Assembly: GCA_027451865.1 (NCBI GenBank) | Contig: DAIDHW010000001.1 | Coordinates: forward strand, 207,798-271,797 | Reading direction: 5' to 3' | Source: Leptolyngbyaceae cyanobacterium clean351 | Lineage (GTDB): Bacteria > Cyanobacteriota > Cyanobacteriia > DAIDHW01 | DNA length: 64,000 nucleotides | Shown: positions 63,323-64,000 of the stretch, piece after piece | Layout: every line of letters starts with the position of its first letter | Numbering within the stretch: the stretch's first letter is position 1 | Notes under the pieces: model-generated | What the model was told of the DNA's origin: nothing | Seen by the model: the letters and a program-made list of their open reading frames with translations, nothing else | The model's database searches: none | Position numbers and translations under genes: made by a program

Positions 63323-64000
63323 ATGAACTATTCCATACGCGCCACCCTCAATCGGCTTATGGTCAAGCGTTTTTCCACTACATCGTTACAATTTCGCCTG
63401 ACAATAGAACTGATTATTCTCTCAATTGTGGGATTGGGGAGTGTGGCGCTGTGTGCTAGCTGGCAAATGGAGCAAAACTTGGTCGCCGCCCACAAGCAAA
63501 CCCTCGAATATATCGCCATACACTTCCCTGAACAAGTCGCCTTTTACAGTGAAGATGGGTCCATTATAGGTGGACTAGAACGCAGTATACATAAAGTTGC
63601 GATGCCAGGACTTACTGTCTGGGTAAAGAGTCCTGATGGCCAACTCCTAGCGGAATCTTCTGACGTTTCTCAATCTTCCCAAGCACTCCAAAATGTCAGC
63701 GCTCTCTCCGTTGTCCCTAAAAAGCCAAAGGTCTTCCACTTCGGCAATCGCTATGTGGTCCTGTGTGGCACCCCAATCACTGTGAACGGCCGCTCAATTG
63801 GGCAGCTATACTTAGCACAGGACATTACCGAGGACCAACAGAAATTATACACGGGACTGGCGCAATTGCTTTTCGTAAGTCTTTTGGTGTTTGTTTTGTT
63901 GATTGTGGCAATTGCTAAACGAATTGGCAGAGCAATGCATCCTCTAGAGCAAATGAGTCAAGTTGCCAGTGCAGTTTCCGCTGACGATCTTAAGGGAGCA
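63323..64000 (+). CDS. sensor histidine kinase, N-terminal part (runs off the window)
   Basis: From ATG 63323 an open frame of 226 codons reaches the right edge. It has TM1 near 27-46 (IELIILSIVGLGSVAL), an extracytoplasmic domain of about 130 residues, TM2 near 179-198 (LLFVSLLVFVLLIVAIA) and the start of a HAMP domain (KRIGRAMHPLEQMSQVA). The kinase core is outside the window. Its neighbours suggest that it senses metal or redox stress and that its regulator binds the TTCAT repeats. No gene symbol can be assigned. Confidence 0.8.
   Translation, partial: MNYSIRATLNRLMVKRFSTTSLQFRLTIELIILSIVGLGSVALCASWQMEQNLVAAHKQTLEYIAIHFPEQVAFYSEDGSIIGGLERSIHKVAMPGLTVWVKSPDGQLLAESSDVSQSSQALQNVSALSVVPKKPKVFHFGNRYVVLCGTPITVNGRSIGQLYLAQDITEDQQKLYTGLAQLLFVSLLVFVLLIVAIAKRIGRAMHPLEQMSQVASAVSADDLKGA

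Noticed and set aside
1-64000. HIP1 (GCGATCGC) as a genome-wide repeat
   Set aside because: Only three copies were noticed in 64 kb (37415, 51257, 61799), close to chance. Unlike many cyanobacteria, this genome is not HIP1-rich in this window.
1-64000. CRISPR arrays, insertion sequences, phage genes, tRNA/rRNA
   Set aside because: No regularly spaced repeats, transposase or phage structural genes, or RNA gene signatures were seen.

Overview
The window reads as a compact chromosomal stretch of a cyanobacterium. Markers: an RpaB-type response regulator, ferrochelatase with a C-terminal chlorophyll-binding (CAB/HLIP) helix, ferredoxin-sulfite reductase, a PCP-reductase-like small protein, DUF1830, DUF2808 and DUF4079 proteins, and a probable carboxysome-positioning McdA/McdB pair. 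Most of it is G+C-rich (36 of 60 G+C in the line at 52,141). Genes are tightly packed, often with overlapping ends. I see no rRNA, tRNA, CRISPR array or insertion sequence. I cannot name the species.

Layout. 0-5 kb: an ABC ATPase, then a minus-strand lipid block (plsX-fabH-fabD-plsC) followed by nanE. 5-10 kb: rpaB, radA, a membrane-anchored peroxiredoxin, two small proteins and a metallo-beta-lactamase-fold protein. 10-20 kb: two tandem TolC-like genes, sir, speA, mcdA/mcdB-like, a conserved small protein and fni. 20-28 kb: rpsA, metK, trmB, an Rrf2 regulator, an Fe-ADH-type dehydrogenase, DUF4079 genes, a doubled CobO-type P-loop protein and trpA. 28-33 kb is an accessory pocket: small secreted unknowns, a VapB45/VapC45-like toxin-antitoxin pair followed by an 84-bp repeat of the antitoxin 3' end, a decayed duplicate of DUF4079 sequence and a membrane acyltransferase. 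33-43 kb: panB, egtB-egtD (ergothioneine), carA with an OGT-like gene, hemH, RNase D, hisC and DUF1830. 43-59 kb: a Tat-exported ferritin-like protein, a deoxyhypusine-synthase-like gene, a divergent Nramp, a degenerate CobO-like protein, a long aminopeptidase P, exbD, folA, larB, trpD, a PLD protein, a pentapeptide protein, an HDAC-family amidohydrolase with a papain-fold-like partner, an SDR and two DUF2808 genes.

59-64 kb is compositionally different (24 of 60 G+C in the line at 59,581). A minus-strand operon encodes a full thiol-electron relay: TlpA-like thioredoxin, CcdA-like membrane protein, thioredoxin reductase, thioredoxin with a CPSC site, and a CopZ-type Cys-rich protein. Divergent from it lie a cupin and the start of a sensor histidine kinase. 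Two oppositely oriented TTCAT/TTCAG direct repeats with an 11-bp period sit between them. This looks like an acquired metal/thiol-stress module.

Two sequence-wide patterns stand out. CTAG, rare in many bacteria, is enriched in core genes but not in the 59-62 kb operon. Convergent gene pairs repeatedly share a 4-bp YTAR word that serves as stop codon on both strands.
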